Made by a program: the position numbers and the translations under genes | The notes under the pieces: generated by a model | What the model was told of the DNA's origin: nothing | Databases searched by the model: none | The model's input: the letters and a program-made list of their open reading frames with translations, nothing else | In this document: positions 1-12,104 of the stretch, one piece after another | Numbering within the stretch: the first letter of the stretch is position 1 | Layout: every line of letters begins with the position of its first letter | From: Burkholderiales bacterium | Lineage (GTDB): Bacteria > Pseudomonadota > Gammaproteobacteria > Burkholderiales > SG8-41 | DNA length: 64,000 nucleotides | Reading direction: 5' to 3' | Assembly (NCBI GenBank): GCA_022841375.1 | Contig: JALHRQ010000001.1 | Location: 186,001-250,000 of the forward strand

Positions 1-366
1 CCATATCCGAAAGCACAAGGTCCACCGGCCGGCCATCGAGCCATTTTTCGACTTCCGCGAGCACGGCATCATCGCCGAAGTCGCCCTGAACAAAGCGCAC
101 GCCGGAAACCGGCAGCATTTCCAGCAAATCGACCCCGATCACACGCCCTTCGGGGCCAACCACACGGCCGGCCACCTGCGACCACCCGCCGGGTGCGGAT
201 CCGAGATCGACGACGACCATGCCGGGTTTCAGCAGATTGTCGCGCTCGGCCAGTTGCTGCAGCTTGTAGGCGGCGCGCGAGCGCATGCCCTCCGTCTGTG
301 CCTTTCGCACATACGGATCGTTCACATGCTCGTGCATCCAAGCCTTGCTGGTCTTGTTTTTCGCCA
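1..366 (-). CDS. rlmE: 23S rRNA (uridine-2'-O-) methyltransferase RlmE/FtsJ, C-terminus outside window
   Basis: Reverse-strand translation from ATG at 366: [39 protein letters not shown]...[13 protein letters not shown] (SAM-binding motif typical of RrmJ); divergent from yhbY. Confidence 0.88.
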
Positions 367-423
367 TGCTCAGAACACCGATCTGCAGGCCGCGCATGCA
401 GCACGACCTGTTAAACTGCGCCC

Positions 424-795
424 ATGATTACCCTCAATGCCGCTCAACGCCGCGTACTCAAGGCGCGGGCTCACCCGCTGCATCCCGTCGTGATGATCAG
501 CGATGCCGGCCTGACGCCGTCCGTGCTGCATGAAATCGATGTCAATCTGAAAAGTCATGAGCTGATCAAAATCCGCGTATTTGGCGATGATCGCGCCGCG
601 CGTGCCGCCATGATCGACGACATCAGCACCAAACTGGACGCGGCTCTGGTGCAGCATATCGGAAAAATTCTGGTCATTTACCGGCCGCGCCCTGAAGATA
701 TGCAGGATGCCGGCAAAACCGGGAACAAGAAAACCGGTCGCTCACGAGCCAAAAAAGGGCCGAGACGCACCAAGCGCAGTTTCCAGATGGCATAG
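424..795 (+). CDS. yhbY: CRS1/YhbY-family RNA-binding protein
   Basis: N-terminus [31 protein letters not shown] and [12 protein letters not shown] typical of YhbY. Confidence 0.85.
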   Translation: MITLNAAQRRVLKARAHPLHPVVMISDAGLTPSVLHEIDVNLKSHELIKIRVFGDDRAARAAMIDDISTKLDAALVQHIGKILVIYRPRPEDMQDAGKTGNKKTGRSRAKKGPRRTKRSFQMA

Positions 796-840
796 GTAAG
801 ACGCGAGGCAAGCCGCCGTTTCCGCATTCGCGGCAGAAAC

Positions 841-1299
841 TTACTTCGACCGGCCCAGCAACACGACCAGCGCAGCGCCAAGAAGGCTCTGAATGATGTA
901 GAGCACGCTGGACACCCCATGCCACGCCGCAAAGCGGTCGCGCAGCACCGACTCCATGACCTGCTTGGGCAACGCTTGCTCCTTAAGCGCCGCCATGATC
1001 GGCTGTATACCGAACTCGCCGGCACATACCAGCGCCAGCATCAGCAGCACAATCCAGAATACGCCTTGCCTGAAGGTGCTGCCTCCGTAACGCAACAAGC
1101 GAAACAGCAGCAGATAAATCGCGCAGCCAATGCCGATCCAGGCTATCAGCGAAAACAGTTTCCCGGCAATCAGCCCGGCCAGCGCGCGGTCACCAAGGCG
1201 GGAGAACAGAATGGGGGCTACGATGTAACCGATGCCCCACATCGCGCCAACCCACAGCGTCACTGCAATTGACTGCAGGGCTTCAGCCAAACGCCCCAT
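841..1299 (-). CDS. DUF4149-type membrane protein
   Basis: Hydrophobic ORF abutting greA; conserved-neighbourhood membrane protein. Confidence 0.65.
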   Translation of the reverse strand: MGRLAEALQSIAVTLWVGAMWGIGYIVAPILFSRLGDRALAGLIAGKLFSLIAWIGIGCAIYLLLFRLLRYGGSTFRQGVFWIVLLMLALVCAGEFGIQPIMAALKEQALPKQVMESVLRDRFAAWHGVSSVLYIIQSLLGAALVVLLGRSK

Positions 1300-1778
1300 C
1301 AGACGTAGCGGATCTCGACGATTTCGTATTCGCGCACGCCGCCCGGCGCCTGCACTTCGGCGACATCACCCTCGTATTTTCCGATCAGCGCGCGCGCGAT
1401 CGGCGAGCTGATTGAAATCTTGCCCTGCTTGATGTCGGCCTCGTCGTCGCCGACGATCTGGTATGTCACCTTGCCGCCGGACGTGATGTCTTCGAGCTCG
1501 ACCGTGGCGCCGAAAACGCAGCGGCCATCCGTATCGATGGTCGCCGGGTCGATGATCTGGGCATTGGAGATTTTTGATTCGACTTCGGCGATTCGGCCCT
1601 CAATAAAACTCTGCCGTTCTTTGGCTGCGGAATATTCCGCGTTTTCGGAAAGATCGCCGTGCGAACGCGCCTCGGCAATCGCGGCGATAATCGCCGGACG
1701 CTGCACGGATTTCAATTCATGCAGCTCCGTGCGCAGCAATTCCGCACCGCGAACCGTCAAAGGCGTTTTTGTATTCAT
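1299..1778 (-). CDS. greA: Transcription elongation factor GreA
   Basis: [34 protein letters not shown] motif. Confidence 0.95.
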   Translation of the reverse strand: MNTKTPLTVRGAELLRTELHELKSVQRPAIIAAIAEARSHGDLSENAEYSAAKERQSFIEGRIAEVESKISNAQIIDPATIDTDGRCVFGATVELEDITSGGKVTYQIVGDDEADIKQGKISISSPIARALIGKYEGDVAEVQAPGGVREYEIVEIRYV

Positions 1779-1807
1779 GGGTTAACCCCGGTTATTTCAG
1801 GCAGACG

Positions 1808-4800
1808 TCAGGCAACCAGCCGCTTGTGCAGATTCTGTACTGAATAAACCTGCAACTCTCTTACCTGCGCCATGCCATTGGCTGCAGCGCGCGCACCGGC
1901 GAGCGTCGTGTACAGTGTAACTCGCTGCTGCAAAGCTGCGCGGCGGATCGAGTAGGAATCGCGAATCGCCGAGCGTTTTTCTTCGACCGTGTTGATGATA
2001 AACACGATTTCGCCGTTTTTGATCATGTCAACAATATGCGGCCGGCCTTCGGCAACCTTGTTGACGCGGGTCACCGCCAGGCCGCCGGCTTCCAGCGCCT
2101 TCGCCGTGCCATGGGTGGCCACCAGCGTAAAGCCCATACCGGTCAATACGCGGGCGATATCGAGCACGCGTTCCTTGTCGGCATCCCGGAGGCTGATAAA
2201 TACCTTGCCTGATTTTGGCAGACGCTCGCCCGATCCCAGCTGTGACTTGATGAAGGCCTCGGCAAACGTCTCACCCACGCCCATCACTTCGCCGGTCGAT
2301 TTCATCTCCGGCCCGAGGATGGTGTCCGCGCCCGGGAATTTGATGAACGGGAATACGGCTTCCTTGACGCAATAATACGGCGGCACGATCTCGTGCGTGA
2401 CCTTCTGGTCCGTCAGCGAACGGCCGGCCATGCAGCGCGCGGCAATCTTGGCCAGCGGCAGCCCGGTGGCCTTGGATACAAAAGGCACTGTGCGCGACGC
2501 CCGCGGATTCACTTCCAGCACGTAGACCACGTCGCCTTCCGGGCCGTTCTGGATCGCAAACTGCACATTCATCAGGCCATTAACTTTCAGCGCCTTGGCC
2601 ATCAACACAGTCTGCCGGCGCAGCTCTTCCTGCAGTTCCGCAGACAGCGAGAACGGCGGCAGCGAACATGCCGAGTCGCCGGAATGCACGCCCGCCTGCT
2701 CGATATGTTCCATCACGCCGCCGATGATCACCTCGGTGCCGTCACTGATCGCATCTACGTCCACCTCAATGGCGTCGTTGAGAAAACGATCCAGCAGCAC
2801 CGGCGAATCATTTGACACCTTGATCGCCTCGCGCATGTAACGCTCGAGCTCACTCTGTTCATGTACGATTTCCATCGCGCGGCCACCCAGCACGTAGGAC
2901 GGGCGCACCACCAGCGGATAACCGATCTCGGCCGCCGCGGCGAGCGCCTTCTGCGCGCTGCGCGCAGTGCGGTTGGGCGGCTGCTTCAGCTTCAGCTTGG
3001 TCAGCAGTTTCTGGAAACGTTCGCGGTCTTCGGCAACGTCGATCGAATCCGGAGACGTGCCGATGATGGGCACGCCGTTGGCTTCGAGGTCACGCGCCAG
3101 TTTCAGCGGTGTCTGGCCGCCGAACTGCACGATCACGCCCACCGGTTTTTCCAGGGCAACAATTTCCAGCACGTCTTCCAGCGTCAGCGGCTCGAAATAC
3201 AGCCGGTCCGAGGTGTCGTAATCGGTGGAAACAGTCTCCGGATTGCAGTTGACCATGATGGTCTCGAAACCGTCTTCACGCAGCGCCAGCGCGGCATGCA
3301 CGCAGCAATAGTCGAATTCGATGCCCTGACCGATGCGGTTGGGTCCGCCACCGAGAACCATGATCTTCTTGCGGTCGGTGGGCTGCGCTTCGCAGTCCTC
3401 TTCATAGGTCGAATACAGGTACGCCGTGCTGGTTGAAAACTCGGCCGCGCAGGTATCCACACGTTTGTATACCGGACGCACCCCCAGTGTGTGACGGTGC
3501 GCACGCAAAACATCCTGCTCGACCAGCAGCAACTTGGCCAGGCGGCGGTCGGAAAATCCGGCACGCTTCAGCCTGCGCATGTCGGCAACATCGATATCTT
3601 CCAGCTTGCGGCCGACCAGCATTTTTTCCTGGCGGACGATGTCTTCAATCTGCGCCAGGAACCATGGATCGATATGCGAAAAACCGTTTACTTCGTCGAG
3701 CGTCATGCCGCAGCGGAAGGCATCCGCGACGTAAAAGATGCGTTCCGGACCCGGATCGCCCAGTTCGTTTTCGATGGCGTCGATGTCGGTCGTCTTCTCA
3801 TCGAAACCGTCAACACCGGTTTCCAGGCCGCGCAACGCCTTCTGCATTGATTCCTGGATGGTGCGGCCCATCGCCATCACCTCGCCCACCGACTTCATCT
3901 GCGTGGTCAGGCGGTCATCGGCTTGGGGGAATTTCTCGAACGCGAAGCGCGGAATCTTGGTGACGACATAGTCGATGCTCGGCTCGAACGACGCCGGGGT
4001 CGCGCCGCCGGTGATCTCATTGCGCAATTCGTCCAGCGTGTAGCCAATCGCCAGTTTCGCGGCGACCTTGGCAATCGGAAATCCCGTGGCTTTCGAGGCA
4101 AGCGCCGATGAACGCGACACGCGCGGGTTCATCTCGATGATGACCATTCGCCCGTCTTTGGGATTGATGCCGAACTGCACGTTTGAGCCGCCGGTTTCGA
4201 CCCCGATCTCGCGCAGGCACGCGATCGAGGCGTTGCGCATGATCTGGTATTCCTTGTCAGTCAACGTCTGTGCCGGCGCCACGGTGATCGAGTCACCGGT
4301 ATGCACTCCCATCGGATCAAAATTTTCGATCGAGCAGATGATGATGCAGTTGTCGGCGCGGTCGCGCACGACTTCCATCTCATACTCTTTCCAGCCGATC
4401 ACCGACTCCTCAACCAGCACTTCCTTGGTCGGGCTGGCGTCGAGGCCGCGTTCGATGATGGCGACAAACTCCTCGCGGTTATAGGCGATGCCGCCGCCGG
4501 TGCCGCCCAAGGTGAACGACGGACGGATAATGGTCGGGTAACCGACCATCGCCTGCACCTGCAGCGCCTCTTCCATGCTGTGCGCCAGCGCCGAGCGAGG
4601 GCTGTCGAGCCCGATTTTCGCCATCGCCTTCTTGAATTTTTCGCGGTCTTCGGCCTTGTCAATCGCCTCTTTCGAAGCGCCGATCATCTCGACCTTGTAC
4701 TTTTCGAGCACGCCGTGTTTTGCCAGATCGAGCGCGCAGTTGAGCGCGGTCTGGCCGCCCATGGTCGGCAGAAGCGCATCGGGCCGCTCGACGGCGATTA

Positions 4801-5029
4801 TTTTCTCCACCACCTGCCAGGTCACCGGCTCGATATAGGTCGCATCGGCCATGCCCGGATCGGTCATGATCGTCGCCGGATTGGAATTCACCAGGATGAC
4901 GCGATAGCCTTCTTCGCGAAGCGCCTTGCAGGCCTGGGCGCCGGAATAATCGAACTCGCAGGCCTGGCCGATGATGATCGGGCCGGCACCGATGATGAGA
5001 ACTGATTTGATGTCTGTGCGTTTGGGCAT
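1808..5029 (-). CDS. carB: Carbamoyl-phosphate synthase large subunit
   Basis: 1073 aa; [42 protein letters not shown], duplicated ATP-grasp halves. Confidence 0.98.
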   Translation of the reverse strand: MPKRTDIKSVLIIGAGPIIIGQACEFDYSGAQACKALREEGYRVILVNSNPATIMTDPGMADATYIEPVTWQVVEKIIAVERPDALLPTMGGQTALNCALDLAKHGVLEKYKVEMIGASKEAIDKAEDREKFKKAMAKIGLDSPRSALAHSMEEALQVQAMVGYPTIIRPSFTLGGTGGGIAYNREEFVAIIERGLDASPTKEVLVEESVIGWKEYEMEVVRDRADNCIIICSIENFDPMGVHTGDSITVAPAQTLTDKEYQIMRNASIACLREIGVETGGSNVQFGINPKDGRMVIIEMNPRVSRSSALASKATGFPIAKVAAKLAIGYTLDELRNEITGGATPASFEPSIDYVVTKIPRFAFEKFPQADDRLTTQMKSVGEVMAMGRTIQESMQKALRGLETGVDGFDEKTTDIDAIENELGDPGPERIFYVADAFRCGMTLDEVNGFSHIDPWFLAQIEDIVRQEKMLVGRKLEDIDVADMRRLKRAGFSDRRLAKLLLVEQDVLRAHRHTLGVRPVYKRVDTCAAEFSTSTAYLYSTYEEDCEAQPTDRKKIMVLGGGPNRIGQGIEFDYCCVHAALALREDGFETIMVNCNPETVSTDYDTSDRLYFEPLTLEDVLEIVALEKPVGVIVQFGGQTPLKLARDLEANGVPIIGTSPDSIDVAEDRERFQKLLTKLKLKQPPNRTARSAQKALAAAAEIGYPLVVRPSYVLGGRAMEIVHEQSELERYMREAIKVSNDSPVLLDRFLNDAIEVDVDAISDGTEVIIGGVMEHIEQAGVHSGDSACSLPPFSLSAELQEELRRQTVLMAKALKVNGLMNVQFAIQNGPEGDVVYVLEVNPRASRTVPFVSKATGLPLAKIAARCMAGRSLTDQKVTHEIVPPYYCVKEAVFPFIKFPGADTILGPEMKSTGEVMGVGETFAEAFIKSQLGSGERLPKSGKVFISLRDADKERVLDIARVLTGMGFTLVATHGTAKALEAGGLAVTRVNKVAEGRPHIVDMIKNGEIVFIINTVEEKRSAIRDSYSIRRAALQQRVTLYTTLAGARAAANGMAQVRELQVYSVQNLHKRLVA

Positions 5030-5031
5030 TT

Positions 5032-6171
5032 TTACGTCCGCGCCGGGCGCTGCTCCATCAACTTCACGAACTTGTTGAACAGGTAATCCACGTCATGCGG
5101 GCCGGGGCTCGCCTCGGGGTGTCCCTGAAAGCAGAACGCCGGCTTGTCGGTCAGCGCAAAACCCTGCAGGCTGCCGTCAAACAGCGACACATGGGTCACC
5201 CGGGCATTGGCCGGCAGCGTCGCTGCATCCACGGCAAAACCGTGGTTTTGGCTGGTGATCATCACCCGTTTGGTATCGAGGTCCTGCACCGGGTGGTTCG
5301 CGCCGTGATGACCGAATTTCATTTTCAGCGTTTTTGCACCGCAGGCCAGCGCCAACAACTGATGCCCGAGGCAGATGCCGAATACCGGCAGATCGGCAGC
5401 GAGGAATTCACGGATCGCGCGGATCGCATAGTCGCAGGGCTCCGGATCACCGGGGCCGTTGGACAGGAATACCCCGTCGGGATTGAGCTTCATCACATCG
5501 GCGGCGGCAGTCTGCGCCGGCACCACCGTGAGCTTGCAGCCGCGTGACGCCAGCATCCGCAGGATGTTGCGTTTGACACCGAAATCATAGGCGACAACAT
5601 GAAAACGCGTATCGGCGCGCTTGCCATATCCCTCACCCAGTTTCCACTCGGTTTCATCGGTCTCGTAAGGCTGGGTGCAGGACACCACCTTCGCCAGATC
5701 CATGCCGACCAGTCCGGGGAAGGCGCGTGCAGCCTGAAGCGCGGCCTGCTCATCAATCTTGCCGGCCATGATGCAGCCTTCCTGCGCCCCCTTGTCGCGT
5801 AGCAGGCGCGTCAGCTTGCGGGTATCGATATCGGCAATGGCGACAATGTTTTCGCGTTTCAGGTAATCGCTGAGATTCCAGTTTTCGCGGAAATTCGACG
5901 AACGCAGTGGCAGGTCGCGGATCACCAGGCCTGCGGCCTGTACTTTTTCGGACTCGACGTCCTCGGTATTCGCGCCGGTATTGCCGATGTGCGGGTAAGT
6001 CAGGGTAACGATCTGCCGGCAATACGACGGATCGGTAAGGATTTCCTGGTAACCGGTCAGCGCGGTGTTAAACACCACTTCGCCGGCCACGATACCCTCG
6101 GCGCCGATCGCGGAGCCTCGAAATACCGTGCCATCCTTGAGTACGAGAATGGCGGGCGTGCGCGATGACAC
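5032..6171 (-). CDS. carA: Carbamoyl-phosphate synthase small subunit (GTG start)
   Basis: [31 protein letters not shown] glutaminase signature; adjacent to carB. Confidence 0.97.
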   Translation of the reverse strand: MSSRTPAILVLKDGTVFRGSAIGAEGIVAGEVVFNTALTGYQEILTDPSYCRQIVTLTYPHIGNTGANTEDVESEKVQAAGLVIRDLPLRSSNFRENWNLSDYLKRENIVAIADIDTRKLTRLLRDKGAQEGCIMAGKIDEQAALQAARAFPGLVGMDLAKVVSCTQPYETDETEWKLGEGYGKRADTRFHVVAYDFGVKRNILRMLASRGCKLTVVPAQTAAADVMKLNPDGVFLSNGPGDPEPCDYAIRAIREFLAADLPVFGICLGHQLLALACGAKTLKMKFGHHGANHPVQDLDTKRVMITSQNHGFAVDAATLPANARVTHVSLFDGSLQGFALTDKPAFCFQGHPEASPGPHDVDYLFNKFVKLMEQRPART

Positions 6172-6341
6172 AACAAGCTCCTGATTTTATTGGGTTTGAT
6201 ACGACAAGCGGGAGGGGTTTGGGCCCGTCCCGCTGTTCTTGGAGTCGGAATTATACGCGAGCGCGGGTGGCCCGACAAACCACGCAGCCACCCTTGCTGC
6301 AAAATCAGCGGCTTGGCGTCGGCCCGCCGCCGACATTCCGC

Positions 6342-7160
6342 CTATTTCAGACCCAGCACGTCCCACATGTCGTAAAGACCCGCCGGTTTATCCATCAGGA
6401 ACTGCGCAGCGCGCAGCGCCCCCTGCGCATAAGTCGAGCGACTGCTGGAGCGATGGGTAATCTCGACGCGCTCGCCGGTCCCCGCAAACAGTACCGTGTG
6501 ATCGCCGACGATATCGCCGCCGCGGATGGTGGCAAAACCAATGCTGCCGGGCTTGCGCTCGCCGGTGTGGCCTTCGCGCGCATAGACCGCACAATCGGAC
6601 AGTTTTTTACCCATCGCGCCGGCCACCACTTCACCCATTTTCAGGGCGGTGCCCGAAGGCGCATCGACCTTGTGTTTGTGGTGCGCTTCGATGATCTCGA
6701 TATCGTGGTCGGGTCCCATTGCCTGCGCCGCCAACGCGATCAATTTCAGCGTGACATTGACGCCGACGCTCATGTTCGGCGCGAAAACGATGCCGATTTC
6801 CCGCGCAGCATCGGCGATCGCCTTTTTGCCGGCGTCGTCAAAACCAGTGGTTCCGATCACCATGTTGACCTTGAGCCGGCGACACATCGCGAGATGCTGC
6901 AACGTGCCTTCGGGGCGGGTGAAGTCAATCAGCACGTCGCAACCGGCCAGCGCCTGCTCGGGCCTGTCACTGATCAGCACACCGCGCGGTGCGCCCACCA
7001 ACTCTCCGGCATCACGCCCTACCTGGGGGCTGCCTGCGACTTCCAGCGCAGCGGCCAGCGCAGCCCCGGCGTCTTGCGTCACCGCTTCCAGCAGCATGCG
7101 CCCCATGCGCCCGCCACTGCCGGCAATCGCTATCCGTGTGGGTTTGCTGGCCATGGTCAT
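6342..7160 (-). CDS. dapB: 4-hydroxy-tetrahydrodipicolinate reductase
   Basis: [18 protein letters not shown] and [23 protein letters not shown] signatures. Confidence 0.96.
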   Translation of the reverse strand: MTMASKPTRIAIAGSGGRMGRMLLEAVTQDAGAALAAALEVAGSPQVGRDAGELVGAPRGVLISDRPEQALAGCDVLIDFTRPEGTLQHLAMCRRLKVNMVIGTTGFDDAGKKAIADAAREIGIVFAPNMSVGVNVTLKLIALAAQAMGPDHDIEIIEAHHKHKVDAPSGTALKMGEVVAGAMGKKLSDCAVYAREGHTGERKPGSIGFATIRGGDIVGDHTVLFAGTGERVEITHRSSSRSTYAQGALRAAQFLMDKPAGLYDMWDVLGLK

Positions 7161-7573
7161 TTTTTCTCATCAGCAGGCGGGGCTGCTGCGGGTTTTGCGT
7201 CTACCGGTGCTGCCGCTGGTTTTACCGACGTGGCACTGCCGGCGATGACATCGCCCTCGATGCGCAGCAATTCGTCACCACGGAAAATCGCGGTCACCAC
7301 GCGTTGCTCGGTGAGTTCGCCGGCCTTGTGCATCATGTAAAAATAATCCCACCGGTCGTTGCGAAACGGATCCACGATCAGCGGCGTGCCCAGAGCAAAA
7401 CGTACCTGGCTGCGGGTCATTCCCGGCTTGAGTTTCGCCACCATGTCCTGAGTCACATAATTACCCTGCTGAATGTCGATCTTGTAGGGTTTAAGCGGCA
7501 GCATCGGTGTACTGCTGCAACCCGCCAGCAGCCAAGCCGGTATCGTGAGGAATATCGTAAGGAATATTTTCAT
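7157..7573 (-). CDS. bamE: Outer membrane assembly lipoprotein BamE (SmpA/OmlA)
   Basis: Lipoprotein signal [42 protein letters not shown]. Confidence 0.92.
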   Translation of the reverse strand: MKIFLTIFLTIPAWLLAGCSSTPMLPLKPYKIDIQQGNYVTQDMVAKLKPGMTRSQVRFALGTPLIVDPFRNDRWDYFYMMHKAGELTEQRVVTAIFRGDELLRIEGDVIAGSATSVKPAAAPVDAKPAAAPPADEKK

Positions 7574-7683
7574 TTATTGGGGGCGCAATCGGACCATCGG
7601 TTCGAGTTCATTCGTCAATATGCTTTGCTGATATCATAGCCGAGAACCAGCTCGCATGAGCGACCCTTCCCACAGGACGAGCG

Positions 7684-8115
7684 ATGAGTTCTCCGGAACA
7701 CCTGAAAACCATCGGCCTCAAGGCCACACTGCCGCGACTGCGCATCCTCGAACTGTTTGAGAAGAGCCCGGTGCGCCACCTGGCCGCGGAAGATGTCTAT
7801 AAAAAACTGGTTGAGGAAGGAACGGATTCCGGCCTGGCAACCGTCTACCGGGTACTCACCCAGTTCGAGCAGGCCGGACTGCTGGTTCGTCACCATTTCG
7901 AATCCGGCAAAGCCGTCTACGAACTCAACCAGGGCAGCCACCATGACCACCTGGTCTGCCTGCAATGCGGCCACGTCGAAGAGTTCTACGACGCTGAAAT
8001 CGAAAAACGCCAGGAAAAGGTCGCCGAGGAACGGGGCTTCCGCATCAATGACCATTCGCTGCACATCTACGTCGATTGCACCAAGCCCGCCTGCCCGCGC
8101 AAGGGCAATCCCTGA
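7684..8115 (+). CDS. fur: Ferric uptake regulator Fur
   Basis: LKTIGLKATLPRLRILELFE...HHDHLVCLQCGHVEEFYD; divergent from bamE. Confidence 0.94.
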   Translation: MSSPEHLKTIGLKATLPRLRILELFEKSPVRHLAAEDVYKKLVEEGTDSGLATVYRVLTQFEQAGLLVRHHFESGKAVYELNQGSHHDHLVCLQCGHVEEFYDAEIEKRQEKVAEERGFRINDHSLHIYVDCTKPACPRKGNP

Positions 8116-8197
8116 AGCGCGGCATGCGCCGCCCTTCCCCCGCTGACCCCGGCGCGACCTGCATTAATCCGGCCGGGCGGAGCGCATCCGGTTTGCA

Positions 8198-9442
8198 ATG
8201 ATTTCCGTCGACGAACAGTCCTGGTACCGCATCGGCATCGCCCTGGGCATCGGCCTGCTGATCGGCGTTGAGCGTGAACGCCGCAAGGGCCGGGGCCCGG
8301 CGCGCGCTGAAGCAGGCATGCGCACCTTTGCCGTGGTTGCCTTACTTGGCGCCGTCACCATGCTGCTCGGCGGCGAACTGTTGCTGGCTGTCGCCATCTG
8401 CGGCGTTGCCGTCCTCGCGGCCATTGGTTACCACCGCGGCCTCAAAGAAGATCCCGGCATGACTACCGAGGTCGCGCTGCTGCTGACTTTGCTGCTGGGC
8501 GCACTCGCGATGCGCGAACCGCCGCTGGCGGCTGCACTCGGGGCCGGCGTCGCGATCCTGCTCGCCGCGCGAAGCAGGCTGCACCATTTCGCACGGCGTG
8601 TGCTGACAGAGCGTGAATTCAACGATGCACTGATACTGGCGGCAGCAACCCTGGTGGTGCTGCCGCTGATCCCCGACCGTCACATCGGGCCGTTTGAAGC
8701 CATCAACCCGCGCACTACATGGACCATTGTCGTGCTGATGATGGGCATCGGTGCCGCCGGCCACATCGCCCTGCGCGCGCTCGGGCCGCGCTTCGGCCTG
8801 GCCATTGCCGGCTTCGCCTCGGGATTCGTGTCCAGCGCCGCGACGGTCGGCAGCATGGGCACCCGCGCCCGCAATCACCCCGAAATGCTGCGTGCAGCGG
8901 CTTCGGGCGCCGTTCTGTCGACAGTGGCCACTGTCGTGCAAATGGCTGCGCTTCTGGCCGCCACCAGCATGGACATGCTGCGCGCGCTTACAATACCGCT
9001 GGCCGGATTCGGGGTTGTTGCCGTTTGCTACGGTGCGCTGTTCATGTTCCGCAACCCGATGCTGCCCTCCGGCACGCAGCAGGATCCGGGGCGCGCATTC
9101 AGTTTCAGCACGGCGCTGCTGTTCGCGCTGACCATCACCGCAGTGGTATTTGCATCAGCCGCCATTGTCTGGTGGCTGGGAGCGGGCGGCCTGATCCCGG
9201 CCGCAACCGTGACCGGATTTGCCGACGCGCACTCCACCGCCATCTCGGTCGGCTCATTGGTTGCTGCGGAAAAAATCAGCGTGGCCGAAGGTGTGCTGCC
9301 CATCCTGCTCGGCCTGACCACCAACACCATCACCAAAGTGGTGATCGCCATCGCCAATGGCGGCAGCCGTTATGCGATGCAGGTAGTACCGGGATTGTTG
9401 CTCACCATCGGTGCCGCCTGGTTGGGCTGGGCGTTACAATAA
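8198..9442 (+). CDS. MgtC/SapB family membrane protein with DUF4010-like C-terminus
   Basis: GIALGIGLLIGVERERRKG N-terminal MgtC-like motif, multiple TM segments. Confidence 0.78.
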   Translation: MISVDEQSWYRIGIALGIGLLIGVERERRKGRGPARAEAGMRTFAVVALLGAVTMLLGGELLLAVAICGVAVLAAIGYHRGLKEDPGMTTEVALLLTLLLGALAMREPPLAAALGAGVAILLAARSRLHHFARRVLTEREFNDALILAAATLVVLPLIPDRHIGPFEAINPRTTWTIVVLMMGIGAAGHIALRALGPRFGLAIAGFASGFVSSAATVGSMGTRARNHPEMLRAAASGAVLSTVATVVQMAALLAATSMDMLRALTIPLAGFGVVAVCYGALFMFRNPMLPSGTQQDPGRAFSFSTALLFALTITAVVFASAAIVWWLGAGGLIPAATVTGFADAHSTAISVGSLVAAEKISVAEGVLPILLGLTTNTITKVVIAIANGGSRYAMQVVPGLLLTIGAAWLGWALQ

Positions 9443-9463
9443 CTGCATTTATAAGCACTTGTT

Positions 9464-11128
9464 TTAATTAATCTTTTTTCCCAACATCTCAGCGGCATGC
9501 TGGCGTGTGGTGGCGGTGATCTTGACGCCACCGAGCATGCGGGCGATTTCCTCGATGCGCCCCTGATCGTCGAGTGCAAGCACTGCCGACCCCACCTTGC
9601 CGCGCGCCGTCACTTTGCTGACCTGCCACTGACGTTCGGCGGTCGCCGCCACCTGCGGCAGATGGGTGATGCACATCACCTGATGTCGTTCGCCGAGATC
9701 GCGCAGCATGCGACCGACAATTTCGGCAACACGACCGCCGATACCGACATCGACCTCGTCAAAAATCAGCGTCGGCACACGCGCGACACGACTCAGCACG
9801 GTTTGTATCGCCAGCGACAAGCGTGACAATTCGCCGCCGGATGCCGTCTTCGCAATCGGCTGAGCGGTCATGCTCTGATGCGGGGCGACACGGAATTCGA
9901 TCTGCTCAAGACCGTGGGCCGCCGGCGTTTCCAGCGGCTCCAACGCGACTTCGAACACCCCGCCCTGCATCGCCAGATCCTGCATGCCGGCAGTCACCGC
10001 CTCTGCAAGTTTTTTTGCCGCTTTTTTGCGGCCTGCAGAAAGTTTTTTCGCCGCCTCGCGATACGCCGTCTCGGCTTCGGCTTCGCGCCGGCGCAGGGTT
10101 TCCGGATCGCCGCCGGCACCCAGTTCGGCCAAACGCTCGCGGGTATGCGCCGCCAGTTCCGGCAGCGCATCCGCATCCACGCGGTATTTGCGTGCCGCCG
10201 TATGCAGGGCGTCGAGGCGCTGCTCGACTTCGCGCAAACGCTGCGGATCAAGATCGGTGCGTTCGCTGTAATGGCGCAGCGCATTCGCACCTTCCTGCAA
10301 CTGGATTTGCGCGGGCACCAGCGCATCGAGAATTTCCTTCAGCCGCGCATCGTGCTGCAGCAGCGGCTGCAGCCGGGCCAGCACCGCGTTCAACTGGTCC
10401 AGCGCAGCGCCCTCACCCTCGGACAACAACTCCACGCCGGCCTGCGCCGCTTCAATCAAACTGGCCGCATGCGCCAGTCGCGCATGTTCGGCGCCCACCG
10501 CCGCCCACTCGCCGGGCATCAGTTTCAGTGCGTCAAGTTCCTGCGACTGCCATTCCAGGCGCTCACGCTCGGCATTGATCGCCGCGGCATTACCCTCGAA
10601 TGCCAGCCGCTCTTCACGCCGCCGTTGCCAGGTGCGCCACGCCTCAGCAACCAGCTCAGCCTGCGCCTCCAGGCCGCCATAGGCATCCGTCAATGCGCGC
10701 TGTGTTGCGGGACGGCTCAGCGACTGGTGCTGATGTTGGCCATGAATGTCGACCAGGAAGTCGCCGGCCTCGCGCAACTGCGCGGCGGTGGCTGGATGGC
10801 CATTGATAAAACCGCGCGAACGGCCCGATGACTCGACCACACGCCGCAACAGACATATACCGTCATCGCCGGCGAGATCGCTGTCGGCCAGCCATGCGGT
10901 CAACGCACGGTTGCCGTCGGTTTCGAATTCAGCAGTGATGTCGGCGCGCGCAGCACCCTGGCGCACAGCAATCGGATCGGCGCGTTCACCGAGCGCCAGC
11001 GCCAGTGCATCAATCAGGATGGATTTGCCGGCGCCGGTTTCGCCGGTCAGCACTGTAAAGCCGGCGCTAAACTCGAGTTCGAGGCGCTCGACGATCACAA
11101 AATCCGTTATGGTCAGTCGACGCAGCAT
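9464..11128 (-). CDS. recN: DNA repair protein RecN
   Basis: MLRRLTITDFVIVERLELEFSAGFTVLTGETGAGKSILIDALALALG; C-terminal Walker B LIFDEVDVGIGGRVAEIVG. Confidence 0.95.
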   Translation of the reverse strand: MLRRLTITDFVIVERLELEFSAGFTVLTGETGAGKSILIDALALALGERADPIAVRQGAARADITAEFETDGNRALTAWLADSDLAGDDGICLLRRVVESSGRSRGFINGHPATAAQLREAGDFLVDIHGQHQHQSLSRPATQRALTDAYGGLEAQAELVAEAWRTWQRRREERLAFEGNAAAINAERERLEWQSQELDALKLMPGEWAAVGAEHARLAHAASLIEAAQAGVELLSEGEGAALDQLNAVLARLQPLLQHDARLKEILDALVPAQIQLQEGANALRHYSERTDLDPQRLREVEQRLDALHTAARKYRVDADALPELAAHTRERLAELGAGGDPETLRRREAEAETAYREAAKKLSAGRKKAAKKLAEAVTAGMQDLAMQGGVFEVALEPLETPAAHGLEQIEFRVAPHQSMTAQPIAKTASGGELSRLSLAIQTVLSRVARVPTLIFDEVDVGIGGRVAEIVGRMLRDLGERHQVMCITHLPQVAATAERQWQVSKVTARGKVGSAVLALDDQGRIEEIARMLGGVKITATTRQHAAEMLGKKIN

Positions 11129-11160
11129 GACAGTTCAGGGATGGGCGGCAGCTGCAGCGT

Positions 11161-12042
11161 TCAATCGCGGTTCCAGTGCAGCTTTTCGCGGAGCATCGCG
11201 TAATAGCTGTGGCCGACCGGGTGCAGCAGCTTGATCTGATGGGGATAACGGCGGACCACGACACGGTCGCCTTCGCGCAGGTCGAAATGCGAGTGGCTGT
11301 CAAAATGCGCGCGCGGATCGTCCGCACTGCGCACCATGATCTCGACGACACTGTTGGCACTGATCACGATCGGCCGGTTCGACAGCGTGTGCGGCGACAC
11401 CGGCACCAGCGACATCACCGACAGCGACGGGTGCACGATCGGACCGCCGGAAGACAGTGCATACGCGGTGGAACCGGTCGGCGTTGCAACAATCAGTCCG
11501 TCGGAGCGCTGGTTATAGATGAACTGGCCGTCGATACGCACTTCGATGTCGACCAGGCCGCCCTTGAATCCCTTGGCGACTACCACATCATTGAACGCGA
11601 GCACTTCAAACACGCGTTCCTGACCGCCGTTGATGCCGCTCCAGACTTCGGATTCGAACAGCATGCGTTCTTCGGTGACAAACTGGCCGTCGAGAATCGC
11701 GGTAATGGTCTCGAACATGGTGTCGAGCGAGATATCGGTCAGGAACCCGAGCCTTCCCTGGTTGATGCCGACCAGCGCCACATCAAACGGTGCAAATGTG
11801 CGTGCGATGTTGAGCATGGTGCCGTCGCCGCCGATGACGATTGCCAGATCGGCCTCGCTACCCAGTTCTTCCAGCCCCAGTACTTCGTACGGGCAGTTCT
11901 GGATGTGCGCAGCAGTCAGGCGGTCGAGCAACACCTTGACGCCGCGCGTCTCCAGGAAGCGCGCGAGCCGCATCACCGGCTCGGCAACCTCGGGCGTCTT
12001 GTATTTACCGATCAGCGCGACAGTGGGGAATGCAACAGACAT
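11161..12042 (-). CDS. nadK: NAD kinase
   Basis: AIVIGGDGTMLNIAR and PTGSTAYALSSGGPIVHP motifs; start set at MSVAFPTVALIGKY. Confidence 0.94.
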   Translation of the reverse strand: MSVAFPTVALIGKYKTPEVAEPVMRLARFLETRGVKVLLDRLTAAHIQNCPYEVLGLEELGSEADLAIVIGGDGTMLNIARTFAPFDVALVGINQGRLGFLTDISLDTMFETITAILDGQFVTEERMLFESEVWSGINGGQERVFEVLAFNDVVVAKGFKGGLVDIEVRIDGQFIYNQRSDGLIVATPTGSTAYALSSGGPIVHPSLSVMSLVPVSPHTLSNRPIVISANSVVEIMVRSADDPRAHFDSHSHFDLREGDRVVVRRYPHQIKLLHPVGHSYYAMLREKLHWNRD

Positions 12043-12104
12043 GACGGCATTAAACCACAATTCCCGTGCAGCCGGCAGCGCGCAAATTCAATTAAAACAA
12101 TGCA

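Noticed and set aside
2393-5005. Several long plus-strand ORFs (140-234 aa) over carB
   Set aside because: Shadow frames of carB; no start-site context or motifs.
6165-7340. 391-aa plus-strand ORF over carA leader, dapB and bamE
   Set aside because: Entirely antisense to well-supported genes, composition typical of GC-rich shadow frames.
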